The translations under genes and the position numbers were made by a program. A stretch of DNA of 64,000 nt. Source: Amycolatopsis sp. CA-126428 (lineage in GTDB: Bacteria; Actinomycetota; Actinomycetes; Mycobacteriales; Pseudonocardiaceae). Shown here piece after piece: positions 1 to 8,235 of the stretch (the stretch's first letter is position 1; the number at the start of each line of letters is the position of its first letter). The stretch covers positions 39,255-103,254 of the forward strand of contig NZ_PPHF01000021.1 in assembly GCF_002904335.1 (NCBI RefSeq). The letters are read 5' to 3'. The notes under the pieces are model-generated. The model was given only the letters and a program-made list of their open reading frames with translations, was not told the DNA's origin and searched no databases.

Positions 1-383
1 AGGGGGTCGGACCTGCGGGGGCTGCGCTTGGCCAGCCCCGGGAACCGTGCGCCGAAGGGCCTCAGGCAGGCGCCGTTGCAGCACGACGTGTCCCACCAGC
101 GGGACAGGGCCGCCGCCGGGTCGGCGGTGGCCACCCGGTGGCCGGCCGGGGACAGCCTGCCTCGGTCGTCGATCCAATCCTCGCCGTTCGCCGCGAAGCG
201 CTGGTCGTGGGGGATCAGCACCGGCCACAGGCCGGACCGCTCGAACTCGGCCACGCAGCCCAAATAACGCTCGGGCCGGGTCAGCGGCAGGTCGGACACC
301 CACAGCCGGCCGTGCCAGGACCCCGGTGGGAGGGTCTGGACCGGCGGCGCGGGTGTACCGGGGCGGAGCGGTGCGATCGTCAT
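1..383 (-). CDS. DUF4253-like protein, 3' end cut by window edge
   Basis: The reverse strand is open from an ATG at 383 to the window edge, giving about 127 residues without a stop. The translation starts MTIAPLRPGTPAPPVQ and contains LWVSDLP, SGLWPVLIP and RPFGARFPGLA, which fit the pattern of actinobacterial DUF4253 proteins (a tryptophan-rich N-terminal half, then a PFG-x-x-PGLA motif). The molecular function of that family is not known. Two LexA-type boxes lie just upstream, so it is probably damage-inducible. It is on the same strand as, and downstream of, the XPB helicase but separated by about 180 bp. The family call rests on motifs alone and the C-terminal domain is missing, so it is moderately certain. 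Confidence 0.65.
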   Translation of the reverse strand, partial: MTIAPLRPGTPAPPVQTLPPGSWHGRLWVSDLPLTRPERYLGCVAEFERSGLWPVLIPHDQRFAANGEDWIDDRGRLSPAGHRVATADPAAALSRWWDTSCCNGACLRPFGARFPGLAKRSPRRSDP

Positions 384-393
384 GGACGTCCCC

Positions 394-409
394 TCGAACT
401 TGTGTTCGG
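394..409. promoter_or_regulatory. LexA (SOS) box, proximal copy
   Basis: TCGAACTTGTGTTCGG matches the actinobacterial LexA consensus TCGAAC-N4-GTTCGA at 11 of 12 fixed positions. It lies 11 bp upstream of the start codon of the DUF4253-like gene, where bound repressor would block initiation. Confidence 0.7.
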
Positions 410-419
410 TTGCTGCATG

Positions 420-435
420 TCGAACAGTAGTTCGA
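420..435. promoter_or_regulatory. LexA (SOS) box, distal copy, perfect consensus
   Basis: TCGAACAGTAGTTCGA is a perfect TCGAAC-N4-GTTCGA palindrome, the site bound by LexA in mycobacteria and other actinobacteria. It is 26 bp (about 2.5 helical turns) from the proximal copy, so two dimers could bind near the promoter of the minus-strand gene. Confidence 0.8.
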
Positions 436-566
436 GGGTCCGACAATTTCCAGTACCGCGCCCGCTCATCCGTTCGAGTGAATCGCTAAATCCGCTGGTC
501 AGAGGCTTGCTCGCAACTCCTGTGGCGCAAGTTGTTCCTGTGACGATTCGCTAGGCCGAACGAGGC

Positions 567-2213
567 TCAGAGCGGCCTGAGCAGGTCGTCCGCGTCCACG
601 ATGTGGTACGCGTAGCCCTGCTCCGCGAGGAACCGCTGCCGGTGCGCCGCGTACTCCGTGTCCACCGTGTCGCGCGAGACGATCGAGTAGAAGTGCGCCT
701 GCCGCCCGTCGCCCTTCGGGCGCAGCAGCCGCCCGAGGCGCTGGGCCTCCTCCTGGCGCGAGCCGAACGTGCCCGAGATCTGGATCGCCACCGAGGCTTC
801 CGGCAGGTCGATCGAGAAGTTCGCGACCTTCGACACCACCAGCGTCTTGATCTCGCCGCGGCGGAACTTGTCGAACAGCTCCTCGCGCTCCTTGTTGCGG
901 GTCGCGCCCTGGATCACCGGGGCGTCGAGCTCGTCGCCGAGCATCTCCAGCTGGTCGAGGTACGCGCCGATGACCAGCGTCGGCTCGCCCGCGTGCTTGG
1001 CCACGATCGACTTGATCACCGGGGTCTTCGTCAACGCCGTCGCCGCCAGCTTGTACCGCTCGTCGGCCTCGGCCGTGGCGTACTCGAGCCTTTCCGCGTC
1101 GGTCAGCGTCACGCGGACCTCGGTGCACTCCGCCGGGGCGATCCAGCCCTGCGCCTCGATGTCGCGCCACGGCACGTCGTAGCGCTTCGGGCCGATCAGC
1201 GAGAACACGTCGCCCTCGCGGCCGTCCTCGCGCACCAGCGTCGCCGTCAGGCCGAGACGCCGCCGCGACTGCAGGTCCGCCGTCATCCGGAACACCGGCG
1301 CCGGCAGCAGGTGGACCTCGTCGTAGACGACCAGGCCCCAGTCGCGGGAGTCGAACAGCTCCAGGTGCCGGTACTCGCCCTTGGTCTTGCGGGTGATCAC
1401 CTGGTAGGTGGCGATGGTGACCGGCCGGATCTCCTTCTTCTCCCCGGAGTACTCGCCGATCTCCTCCTCGGTCAGCGACGTCCGCGCGATCAGCTCACGC
1501 TTCCACTGCCGCCCGGCGACCGTGTTCGTCACCAGGATCAGCGTCGTGGCCTGCGCGCGAGCCATCGCCGCCGCGCCGACCAGCGTCTTCCCCGCGCCAC
1601 ACGGCAGCACGACCACACCGGAGCCGCCCGCCCAGAACGCCTCCGCGGCCATCCGCTGGTAGTCGCGCAGGTGCCAGTCCTGCTCGTCCAGGGCGATCGG
1701 GTGGGCTTCGCCGTCGACGTACCCGGCCAGGTCCTCGGCCGGCCAGCCGACCTTCAGCAGCGCCTGCTTCAGCCGCCCGCGCTCGGACGGGTGCACGATG
1801 ACGGTGTCCTCGTCGATCCGGGCGCCGATCATCGGGCTGATCTTCTTGTTCCGGACGACCTCGGTCAGCACCGCGCGGTCGGTGGTCGACATCACCAGCC
1901 CGTGCGCCGGGTGGTTGGCGATCTGCAGCCGCCCGAACCGGCCCATGACGTCGACGACGTCGATCAGCAGCGGCTGCGGCACCGGGAAGCGCGAGTACGT
2001 CGTCAGGGCGTCGACGACCTGCTCGGCGTCGTGGCCCGCGGCGCGCGCGTTCCACAAGGCCAGCGGCGTGATCCGGTAGGTGTGCACGTGCTCCGGCGCC
2101 CGTTCCAGCTCGGCGAACGGCGCGATCGCGACGCGCGCGTCACCGGCCTGGGGGTGGTCGACCTCCAGGAGCACGGTCTTGTCGGACTGGACGATCAGCG
2201 GGCCATCAGTCAC
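567..2213 (-). CDS. XPB/ERCC3-type DNA repair helicase
   Basis: A superfamily 2 3'-5' DNA helicase of the bacterial XPB group, which unwinds DNA in repair. The 548-residue protein has a Walker A motif PCGAGKT near residues 204-210, a DEVH box near 298-301, motif III LTAT near 322-325 and motif VI QRLGRLLR near 491-498, preceded by an N-terminal damage-recognition-type region. I chose the GTG at 2213 (VTDGPLIVQSD) because the family begins with this segment; an upstream ATG would add 33 low-complexity residues. In M. tuberculosis this gene (Rv0861c) adjoins a helicase-associated protein; here that partner lies about 24 kb away at 25.9-28.2 kb. Function is confident; the exact repair role is family knowledge. 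Confidence 0.95.
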   Translation of the reverse strand: MTDGPLIVQSDKTVLLEVDHPQAGDARVAIAPFAELERAPEHVHTYRITPLALWNARAAGHDAEQVVDALTTYSRFPVPQPLLIDVVDVMGRFGRLQIANHPAHGLVMSTTDRAVLTEVVRNKKISPMIGARIDEDTVIVHPSERGRLKQALLKVGWPAEDLAGYVDGEAHPIALDEQDWHLRDYQRMAAEAFWAGGSGVVVLPCGAGKTLVGAAAMARAQATTLILVTNTVAGRQWKRELIARTSLTEEEIGEYSGEKKEIRPVTIATYQVITRKTKGEYRHLELFDSRDWGLVVYDEVHLLPAPVFRMTADLQSRRRLGLTATLVREDGREGDVFSLIGPKRYDVPWRDIEAQGWIAPAECTEVRVTLTDAERLEYATAEADERYKLAATALTKTPVIKSIVAKHAGEPTLVIGAYLDQLEMLGDELDAPVIQGATRNKEREELFDKFRRGEIKTLVVSKVANFSIDLPEASVAIQISGTFGSRQEEAQRLGRLLRPKGDGRQAHFYSIVSRDTVDTEYAAHRQRFLAEQGYAYHIVDADDLLRPL

Positions 2214-2302
2214 AACTACTGTTATACGTGCCTCGCTCCGGTCCGCTCCGCTCGCGGGTCCGCCGGTGGGACGAGGTGCCGAGGGGATCACTGGAGGGCA
2301 CG

Positions 2303-2920
2303 TTGACCACACCGCCGTTCGACGGCAACCCGTTCCGGTCGCCGGGCTACCCGCAGCCCGCGCCGATGCCGCCGGTACCGGGGCCGCAGCCGATTCCGCA
2401 CTGGTTCACCACGAAGGTGCGGATCACGCTGGTCGTGTGCGTCGTCGCCGCGCTGGGCCTGGGCGTGCTGGGCGCGATGGGCATCTACTGGGCCGGCCGC
2501 AGCGGCCCGCCGTCGGACGGCGACTGCCTGTACCTGACCCAGGAGACGGCCGGCCGGCTCGCCTACCACCGCGTCGGCTGTGCCGCGAACAACGCGACGT
2601 ACAAGGTCGAGACCGCCGCCAGCCGGAACTCGACCTGCTCCTCCAACGGCTACGTGCGGTTCCGGACCACGAGCGGCTCCGAGTCCGGGCGGACGCTCTG
2701 CCTGGCCCTGAACGTCCGCACCGGCGACTGCCTCCGCGACATCGAAGACGAGGTCGCGATCGCCAAGGTGAACTGCTCCGACCCGGCGGCGACGGACCGC
2801 GTCGAGGTCTTCAGCAGGTCTCGCGACGGCAAGGAGTGCGAAGACGCCGACGACATCCGGATCTACTACGGCCCGCCCATGCGGGTCGTGTGCATGCTGC
2901 CGCGGGGCGAGAACATCTAG
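2303..2920 (+). CDS. LppU-like membrane-anchored protein
   Basis: A 205-residue protein with a proline-rich N-terminus, one membrane helix (about residues 36-60, ITLVVCVVAALGLGVLGAMG) and an extracytoplasmic domain with about seven cysteines spaced as expected for disulfides (GDCLYL, VGCAANN, TCSSNG, TLCLAL, GDCLRD, VNCSD, KECED). The layout resembles the actinobacterial LppU/SCO3897 family, whose function is unknown. The TTG start at 2303 is preferred because GGAGGG lies six bases upstream; an in-frame ATG at 2228 has no such site. It is divergent from the helicase, and its stop is three bases from that of the convergent lipoprotein gene. Family assignment is moderate. Confidence 0.7.
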   Translation: MTTPPFDGNPFRSPGYPQPAPMPPVPGPQPIPHWFTTKVRITLVVCVVAALGLGVLGAMGIYWAGRSGPPSDGDCLYLTQETAGRLAYHRVGCAANNATYKVETAASRNSTCSSNGYVRFRTTSGSESGRTLCLALNVRTGDCLRDIEDEVAIAKVNCSDPAATDRVEVFSRSRDGKECEDADDIRIYYGPPMRVVCMLPRGENI

Positions 2921-2923
2921 CCC

Positions 2924-3889
2924 TCAGTACCCGGTCCGATCGGGCAGCAGGCTCTGGACGTCGAGGCGGTTCGCCAGCTGGCCCGAGTTGTGCATCAGGT
3001 CGGCCACGCGCTGTAGCCGGATGCCGTTGAGCGACACCGGGTACGAGCCGAGCGAGATCAGCGCCGCGGTGGTCGTGTCGATGTCGGAGAACTTCGGCAG
3101 CGCGTCGCGCACGATCGCCGGGTCCGTCGCGCTCTGCTGGGCCGTGCCCAGCGCGGTGCGGAACGCCCGGAGCGTCCGGGGGTTGGCCTGCGCGAACGGC
3201 TTCGCCGCCGCGTAGCCCGACAGCGGGAAGTCGAGCGTCGAACCGCGGGCGCCGTCGGCCAGGATGTGCGCGCCGAGGTCCTTCTCGGCGCGGGTGGTGT
3301 ACGGCTCGATCATCAGCGCGGCGTCGGCGTCGCCGGCCTGCAGCGCCTGCGGCATCCGGTCGAACGGGGTGGGGACGAACTTGATCTTCGCCTGGTCCAC
3401 GCCCGCGGTGACCAGCACCGATCGCGCGACGAGCGCGCCGACGTCGTCGAGCATGTTCACCGCGATCTTCGGCGACCGCTTGCCCGTCGGCACGGTGTAG
3501 TCCGAGTTGGGCAGCGTCACCAGGGCCATCGTGTTCGGGCCGGAGGTGTAGGCCTCGCCCTGCAGCTGCAACGCCGTCCCGCCGGCCGCGGCGCGGAACA
3601 TCGCGATGTCGGAGGCGAAGGTGACGTCGAGGTCGCCGGCGGCCAGTTTCGCGAGCCCGTCGTCGGCGCCGAGTTCCACCAGCTGGACGTTCAGCCCCGC
3701 GGAGCCGAACTTCCCGGCCGCGACGGCGATCCGCAGCGGGGCGGTGTCGATGGCGTTGCCCACACCGACGCGCAGGGTGGTCCGCTCCAGCGGCGGTGGA
3801 GGCGCGGGAGTGCCGGAAGAGAACACGTTGCAGCCCGCGGTCGCCAGGAGCGCCGCTACCAGCGGAATCAACCGTCCGCGTCTGATCAT
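2924..3889 (-). CDS. ABC transporter substrate-binding lipoprotein (NMT1/SsuA type)
   Basis: A 321-residue periplasmic-binding-protein-like lipoprotein. The signal peptide ends in the lipobox LLATAGC with the lipidated Cys at residue 20. The mature part (LRVGVGNAIDTAPLRIA, LNVQLVELGADDGLAKLAAGDLDVTF split over two lobes) has the fold signature of nitrate/sulfonate/taurine or THI5-like binding proteins. It is a paralogue of the binding protein at 16.3-17.3 kb; both end with a shared pattern (LQRVADLM / LQRVPDLL). No permease or ATPase gene is adjacent, so it is an orphan that may feed that transporter or act in sensing with the divergent histidine kinase. The substrate is unknown. Confidence 0.85.
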   Translation of the reverse strand: MIRRGRLIPLVAALLATAGCNVFSSGTPAPPPPLERTTLRVGVGNAIDTAPLRIAVAAGKFGSAGLNVQLVELGADDGLAKLAAGDLDVTFASDIAMFRAAAGGTALQLQGEAYTSGPNTMALVTLPNSDYTVPTGKRSPKIAVNMLDDVGALVARSVLVTAGVDQAKIKFVPTPFDRMPQALQAGDADAALMIEPYTTRAEKDLGAHILADGARGSTLDFPLSGYAAAKPFAQANPRTLRAFRTALGTAQQSATDPAIVRDALPKFSDIDTTTAALISLGSYPVSLNGIRLQRVADLMHNSGQLANRLDVQSLLPDRTGY

Positions 3890-3905
3890 GAACCTTCACC
3901 TACCG

Positions 3906-3955
3906 CGAGAATCTGGTTCTCGTGCTGGATCGTATGGTCCGCGCCCCATACGATC
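3906..3955. promoter_or_regulatory. two palindromes in divergent promoter region
   Basis: CGAGAA-N5-TTCTCG (3906-3922) is followed by GATCGTATGG-N8-CCATACGATC (3928-3955), a perfect 10-bp inverted repeat. They sit between the divergent binding-protein and histidine-kinase genes and are plausible operator sites; no regulator can be assigned. Confidence 0.5.
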
Positions 3956-4075
3956 GCGGGCAGGGCCGTATCGTGCCAGCGCGGCTTCCGGATCTTCATG
4001 GGGCGGGCTACCGTTCAGTAGGTTCGTGTGTCGTTCGATCCGCGGGTTCCCGCCCGCGGCGGAAAAGGAAACCAG

Positions 4076-6868
4076 GTGACCCGTCGCGACAAGCGTCCCC
4101 GCAAGGGCGGCGACGCGGCGGATCCGCGTCCGGCGGGCGGCCGCTGGCGGTTGCGGAACTGGCGTCTCGGCACGAAGCTCTTCGCCGTCCTCCTCATCCC
4201 GGCCCTGGCCGTGATCGCGCTCGTCGGCCTGCGGATCAGCTCCGACCTGCGCGACGCCCGGCAGCTGGCCGAGTTCGCCACGCGCGGCCGCGTCGACAGC
4301 ACGGTCGCCGAAGCCTTGCACGAGCTGCAACGCGAGCGCGACCTCACCGTCCGGTTCGTGGCCCAGAACCGCCAAGGCGACACCGCGGACCTGACCGCCC
4401 AGCGCAACCGCGTCGACCAGGCCATCGGCGGGTTCGAGCGCACCCTCGCCGAGAGCAAGGCGCGGCTCGACGCGAACGCCGCGGAAAGCCTGCAGCAGAC
4501 CGACGACCGGCTGCGCGTGCTCGGTGGCCTGCGGTTTTCCGCGGAACATTCCGCGTTTCCCGCCGACGCCGTGCTGCGCTCCTACAGCGAGCTGATCTCC
4601 GGCCTGCTCGACATCAGCGACTCCGCGGCCGCCGACGTCTCCGATTCGGATCTCGCGCGGATGCGGCTGGCGGGCAACGCACTCGCCCGGATCAAGGACC
4701 AGATGTCGGTCAAGCGGGCGGTGATGGCCGAGGCGCTCGCGGCGGGCACGCTCAACCGCGACCGCACGCGCGCCCTGCTCGGCGCGGAAGCCGAGCTGGC
4801 CGCCGCGCGCAACGACTACCGCACCTTCGCCACCCCCGACCAGCAGCGGATGTTCGACGACACGGTGATCGGCCTGGTCGTCGACATCGGCAACGACATG
4901 GTCGAATCCGCGCTCACCCGCACCGAAAACGGCCAGAACCTCTCGGGCCTCGACCCGAACCAGTGGGACACTTCGGCGACGCACACGGTGAACCTCGCCC
5001 ACCAGGTGCAGCAGGCGCTGCTGGTCCAGTTGCAGGAACGCACGGACAGCCTGGCGGCGCAAGCCCGGACGGCCGCGTTGTGGGACGGCGGTGTCGTCCT
5101 CGGCGTCCTGCTCGTCGCGGGGGTGCTGTCGGTGGTCATCGCGCGGTCCCTGTTGCGCCCCTTGCGGATCCTGCGCCGGACGGCGCTGGAAGTGGCCGAG
5201 CACCGGCTGCCCGCGGCCGTGCAGAACCTCCTCACCGACCCGGAGCCCGCGCCCGAGAACCTGCGGAAACGGCTCGCCGTCGCGCCCGTGCCGGTGTTCA
5301 CCCGCGAAGAGCTCGGCCAGGTGGCGCGCGCGTTCGACGCGGTGCACGGCGAGGCGGTGCGGCTCGCCGGCGAGCAGGCCATGCTGCGCGAGAACGTCAA
5401 CGCGATGTTCGTCAACCTCTCGCAGCGCAGCCAGGACCTCGTCGAACGGCAGTTGTCGGTGCTCGACCGGATGGAGGCCGACGAGCAGGACCCGGACACC
5501 CTCGCCGGGTTGTTCGAACTCGACCACCTCGCGACGCGGATGCGGCGCAACAGCGAAAACCTGCTGGTGCTCTCCGGCCAGGACTCCGCGCGGGACGACG
5601 CCGGCCCGGTGGCGGCCGACGAGATCATCGGCGCCGCGCTCTCGGAGGTCGAGGACTACCAGCGGATCGAGCTCGGCCCGGCGCCGCAGGTCGCGGTCCG
5701 CGGCGAGGCCGTCAACGACCTCGTGCACGTCGTTTCGGAGCTGCTGGAGAACGCGACGCGCTACTCCGCCGACGAGACGGTCACCGTGGCGAGCGCCGAA
5801 ACCCACGACGGCGACTGGCAGATCGAGATCATCGACCACGGCGCCGGCATGCCGCAGGCGGAGATCGACCGCACCAACGCGCGGCTCGCGCACCCGCCGG
5901 ACGTCGATGTCGAGGTCTCGCGGCGGATGGGCCTGTTCGTCGTCGCGACGCTGGCCACGCGCCACCACATCGACGTCAGCCTGAGCGCGGGCGCGGACTC
6001 CGGGCTGGTCGCGACCGTGCTGGTGCCCGCGGCCCTGATCGTCGAGCTGCCGCCGATGCCGGCACCGCCGCCGCCCGCCGAGCCGTCCGCCGCCCCGGAA
6101 CCGGAGCTGCTGGCGCCGCTGGCCCCGCTCACGCCGCCGGAGCCCGAACCCGAGCCGGAGCCGGAAGAGCTGACGCCGCCGTCGATCGAGGCGGGGCCGC
6201 CGCGCCGGGCCCCGGTGGTGGCCCGCGACCACGCCCCGGAGTGGCCGACCGTGGACGAAGAGGCGCACCTGGACCTCGACGCCCCGACCGAGCGGATGCC
6301 CGCTTACCGCGACGTCCTGTCCCGCTGGTTCGACGCCTCCGCCGCACCCGAACAGCCGCGGAAGCCGGCGGAGCCGCGTCCGGTCGCCGAAGAGCCGCGG
6401 CCGGTCGAACCCCAGCCACGGCACGCGCTCACCACCACGTGGCCGCCGGCCCGCGAGCCGCAACCGGCGCCCGCACCGCCACTGCCACCTGCACCGCCAC
6501 CGCCGGCGCTCGCACCGCCGCCACCGGTCCCGGTGGCCGCACCGCCACCGGCCCCGGTGGCCGTCACGCCCGTGCGCACCCCGGACGACGAAGACACCGA
6601 ACCGCGGCTGACACCGGTCGCGCCGCCCGCCGCGATCGAGCCCTCGTACGAATGGCCCACCCCGGCCGAACTGGAGCAGGAGGACGGCGCGGAGGACACC
6701 TGGCCGTTCCTGCAGCCGCTGGATTCCGCGGCCGGCCCGGGAGCGGTGCCGGAGCAGCGGCCGATACTCTCTCTTTCCCCGGAAGCGGTACGCGAGCGGA
6801 TGACGAGCCTTCAAGGCGGCTTCCGGCGAGGGCGGCACGCGAGGGGAGACGACACCCGGAACCAGTGA
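4076..6868 (+). CDS. nitrate-sensing (NIT) domain histidine kinase, CvnA-like, solo
   Basis: A 930-residue sensor kinase. It has a membrane helix near residues 35-53, an extracytoplasmic all-helical region of NIT type, a second helix near 338-358, a HAMP-like segment, a helical dimerisation region containing [12 protein letters not shown], and an ATPase domain with N box NDLVHVVSELLENATRYS, G1 IIDHGAGM and G2 MGLFVV. The last 250 residues are proline-rich and disordered. The GTG at 4076 is preceded by AAGGA. It is a clear paralogue of the conservon kinase at 18-21 kb, but it lacks neighbouring roadblock, DUF742 and GTPase genes. Signal and partner are unknown; the divergent binding-protein gene hints at ligand sensing. 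Confidence 0.9.
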   Translation: MTRRDKRPRKGGDAADPRPAGGRWRLRNWRLGTKLFAVLLIPALAVIALVGLRISSDLRDARQLAEFATRGRVDSTVAEALHELQRERDLTVRFVAQNRQGDTADLTAQRNRVDQAIGGFERTLAESKARLDANAAESLQQTDDRLRVLGGLRFSAEHSAFPADAVLRSYSELISGLLDISDSAAADVSDSDLARMRLAGNALARIKDQMSVKRAVMAEALAAGTLNRDRTRALLGAEAELAAARNDYRTFATPDQQRMFDDTVIGLVVDIGNDMVESALTRTENGQNLSGLDPNQWDTSATHTVNLAHQVQQALLVQLQERTDSLAAQARTAALWDGGVVLGVLLVAGVLSVVIARSLLRPLRILRRTALEVAEHRLPAAVQNLLTDPEPAPENLRKRLAVAPVPVFTREELGQVARAFDAVHGEAVRLAGEQAMLRENVNAMFVNLSQRSQDLVERQLSVLDRMEADEQDPDTLAGLFELDHLATRMRRNSENLLVLSGQDSARDDAGPVAADEIIGAALSEVEDYQRIELGPAPQVAVRGEAVNDLVHVVSELLENATRYSADETVTVASAETHDGDWQIEIIDHGAGMPQAEIDRTNARLAHPPDVDVEVSRRMGLFVVATLATRHHIDVSLSAGADSGLVATVLVPAALIVELPPMPAPPPPAEPSAAPEPELLAPLAPLTPPEPEPEPEPEELTPPSIEAGPPRRAPVVARDHAPEWPTVDEEAHLDLDAPTERMPAYRDVLSRWFDASAAPEQPRKPAEPRPVAEEPRPVEPQPRHALTTTWPPAREPQPAPAPPLPPAPPPPALAPPPPVPVAAPPPAPVAVTPVRTPDDEDTEPRLTPVAPPAAIEPSYEWPTPAELEQEDGAEDTWPFLQPLDSAAGPGAVPEQRPILSLSPEAVRERMTSLQGGFRRGRHARGDDTRNQ

Positions 6869-6880
6869 AACGGATGAGGC

Positions 6881-7558
6881 ATGAGCTCGAAGACGCCCCT
6901 GCTGGAAGTGATCGCGCTGGACGCGGCGGATGCCGAAGGCGCGCAGGCGGGCGGGGCCGACCGCCTCGAGCTGGTTGCGGACATGGCGCAGGACGGCCTG
7001 ACGCCGTCGCTCGAAACGCTGCGTGACGTGCTCTCGGCGACCGACCTCCCGGTGCGGGTGATGCTGCGGGACAACGGTTCCTTCGCCATCGGCGATCTGG
7101 AAGGGCTGCGCGCGGACACCGCCCGGCTGATCGACGCGGGCGCGCGGGAGTTCGTCTTCGGCTTCCTCACCGTCGACAGCGAAATCGACCTCGACGCCTG
7201 CGAGGCGCTGATCAAGGAGGTCGACGGCCTGCCCTGGACGTTCCACCGCGCCATCGACCGCACGCGCGATCCCTTGCGCGCGTACGACCAGCTGGCCTCG
7301 CTCGGCTGTGACACCGTGCTCGCCGCCGGTCACCCGAACGGCGTGGCGAGCGGCCTTTCGGTGCTGCAGCGGCTCGCGCAGCGCGACGGCGGGCCGGAAC
7401 TGCTCGTCGGCGGCGGCCTGCGCGCCCAGCAGGTGCACCTCCTGCGCGCGGGTGGCGTCCGGGGATTCCACGTCGGCAGCGCGGTGCGGCCCGGCGGCTG
7501 GCAGTCATCCGTGGACGCCGGAACCGTGCGCACCTGGGTCGACCTCGTCAAATCCTGA
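6881..7558 (+). CDS. cutC: CutC family protein
   Basis: A 225-residue TIM-barrel protein of the CutC family, named for a link with copper homeostasis in E. coli that is not firmly established biochemically. Recognisable segments are LLEVIALDAADAEGAQAGGADRLEL split at the first strand, DLPVRVMLRDN, ADTARLIDAGAREFVFGFL, PWTFHRAID and the GGGLRAQQVHLL glycine loop. Length is typical or slightly short. It follows the histidine kinase by 12 bp and may be cotranscribed with it, but there is no evident functional link. Confidence 0.88.
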   Translation: MSSKTPLLEVIALDAADAEGAQAGGADRLELVADMAQDGLTPSLETLRDVLSATDLPVRVMLRDNGSFAIGDLEGLRADTARLIDAGAREFVFGFLTVDSEIDLDACEALIKEVDGLPWTFHRAIDRTRDPLRAYDQLASLGCDTVLAAGHPNGVASGLSVLQRLAQRDGGPELLVGGGLRAQQVHLLRAGGVRGFHVGSAVRPGGWQSSVDAGTVRTWVDLVKS

Positions 7559-7978
7559 TCGACTACGCGCCTTTCACGAAGGATCGGCGGAGCGGAAACG
7601 ATTTCTGCCGATGTTTTCGCGTGCCGGTGACAATCGTGACCTGGCTCGTGAAATTGCATCCGCCGTGTGCAGTGTCGCGCGCTGGGCTGCGCGTGCGGTT
7701 GCACGGGCGGTTTCAGGTTTGACCTGGTTGGTGGCTGATTTTCCGACGATCGGCTGGCTACGGTTGTCCCGCATTTCGCGATCCGGCCGATCTTCAGGAA
7801 TCGATCTGCACAGTGCGGGAGGCGGCGCCGTGTGCGCGCGTATTCAGTTCGAGAACTCGTTGCGTGGACAGCAGGAAACCAGGACGCCGGCCATCAGGTG
7901 GATATCTACCACCTGGGGCAGGCTGATTCCCCGCGGCTATCGCCCGAGTGCCGCAGCGGCAAGCCGGAGGGCCGAATC
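7559..7978. other. intergenic region without convincing gene
   Basis: About 420 bp follow cutC. The base composition is visibly less GC-rich than its neighbours and short frames on both strands lack codon bias or ribosome sites. It probably holds the promoter for the small membrane protein and TPR gene downstream; I cannot place a promoter reliably. Confidence 0.5.
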
Positions 7979-8191
7979 GTGACCGGCGCGATACCGCGTC
8001 AACGCGGAACCGAAACCGCCGAAGACGATTTCGCGAAACTGGGGCTCGGCGGCTCCCTCGCCCTGACCGGGCTGCTGGCCGTCGTCAAGATCGCGGAAAC
8101 CGCCACGGGTGTGGTGCTGACCGCCACCGGGGTGCTGCCCGGTGCCACTCCCTCGAAGGAGCGGGCTCCGGCCTGGCCCGGCGGGGAATGA
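7979..8191 (+). CDS. small hypothetical membrane protein
   Basis: A 70-residue protein starting at GTG 7979 with GGAGGG 7 bp upstream. It has a charged N-terminus, one hydrophobic stretch (LGGSLALTGLLAVVKIAET and onward, about residues 26-55, rich in alternating small residues) and a basic, proline-rich end. No family recognised. It precedes the TPR protein by 44 bp and may be cotranscribed. The gene call rests on the ribosome site and reasonable codon use; it could still be spurious. Confidence 0.5.
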   Translation: MTGAIPRQRGTETAEDDFAKLGLGGSLALTGLLAVVKIAETATGVVLTATGVLPGATPSKERAPAWPGGE

Positions 8192-8235
8192 GCGGAGCTG
8201 CCCGATCGGCAGCTCTCTACGGACGGAGGGCTGCC

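Noticed and set aside
3896..7471. 1191-residue reverse-strand frame opposite the solo histidine kinase
   Set aside because: It is an Arg/Gly/His-rich mirror of a high-GC gene with clear kinase motifs on the forward strand, and it has no domain or ribosome site.
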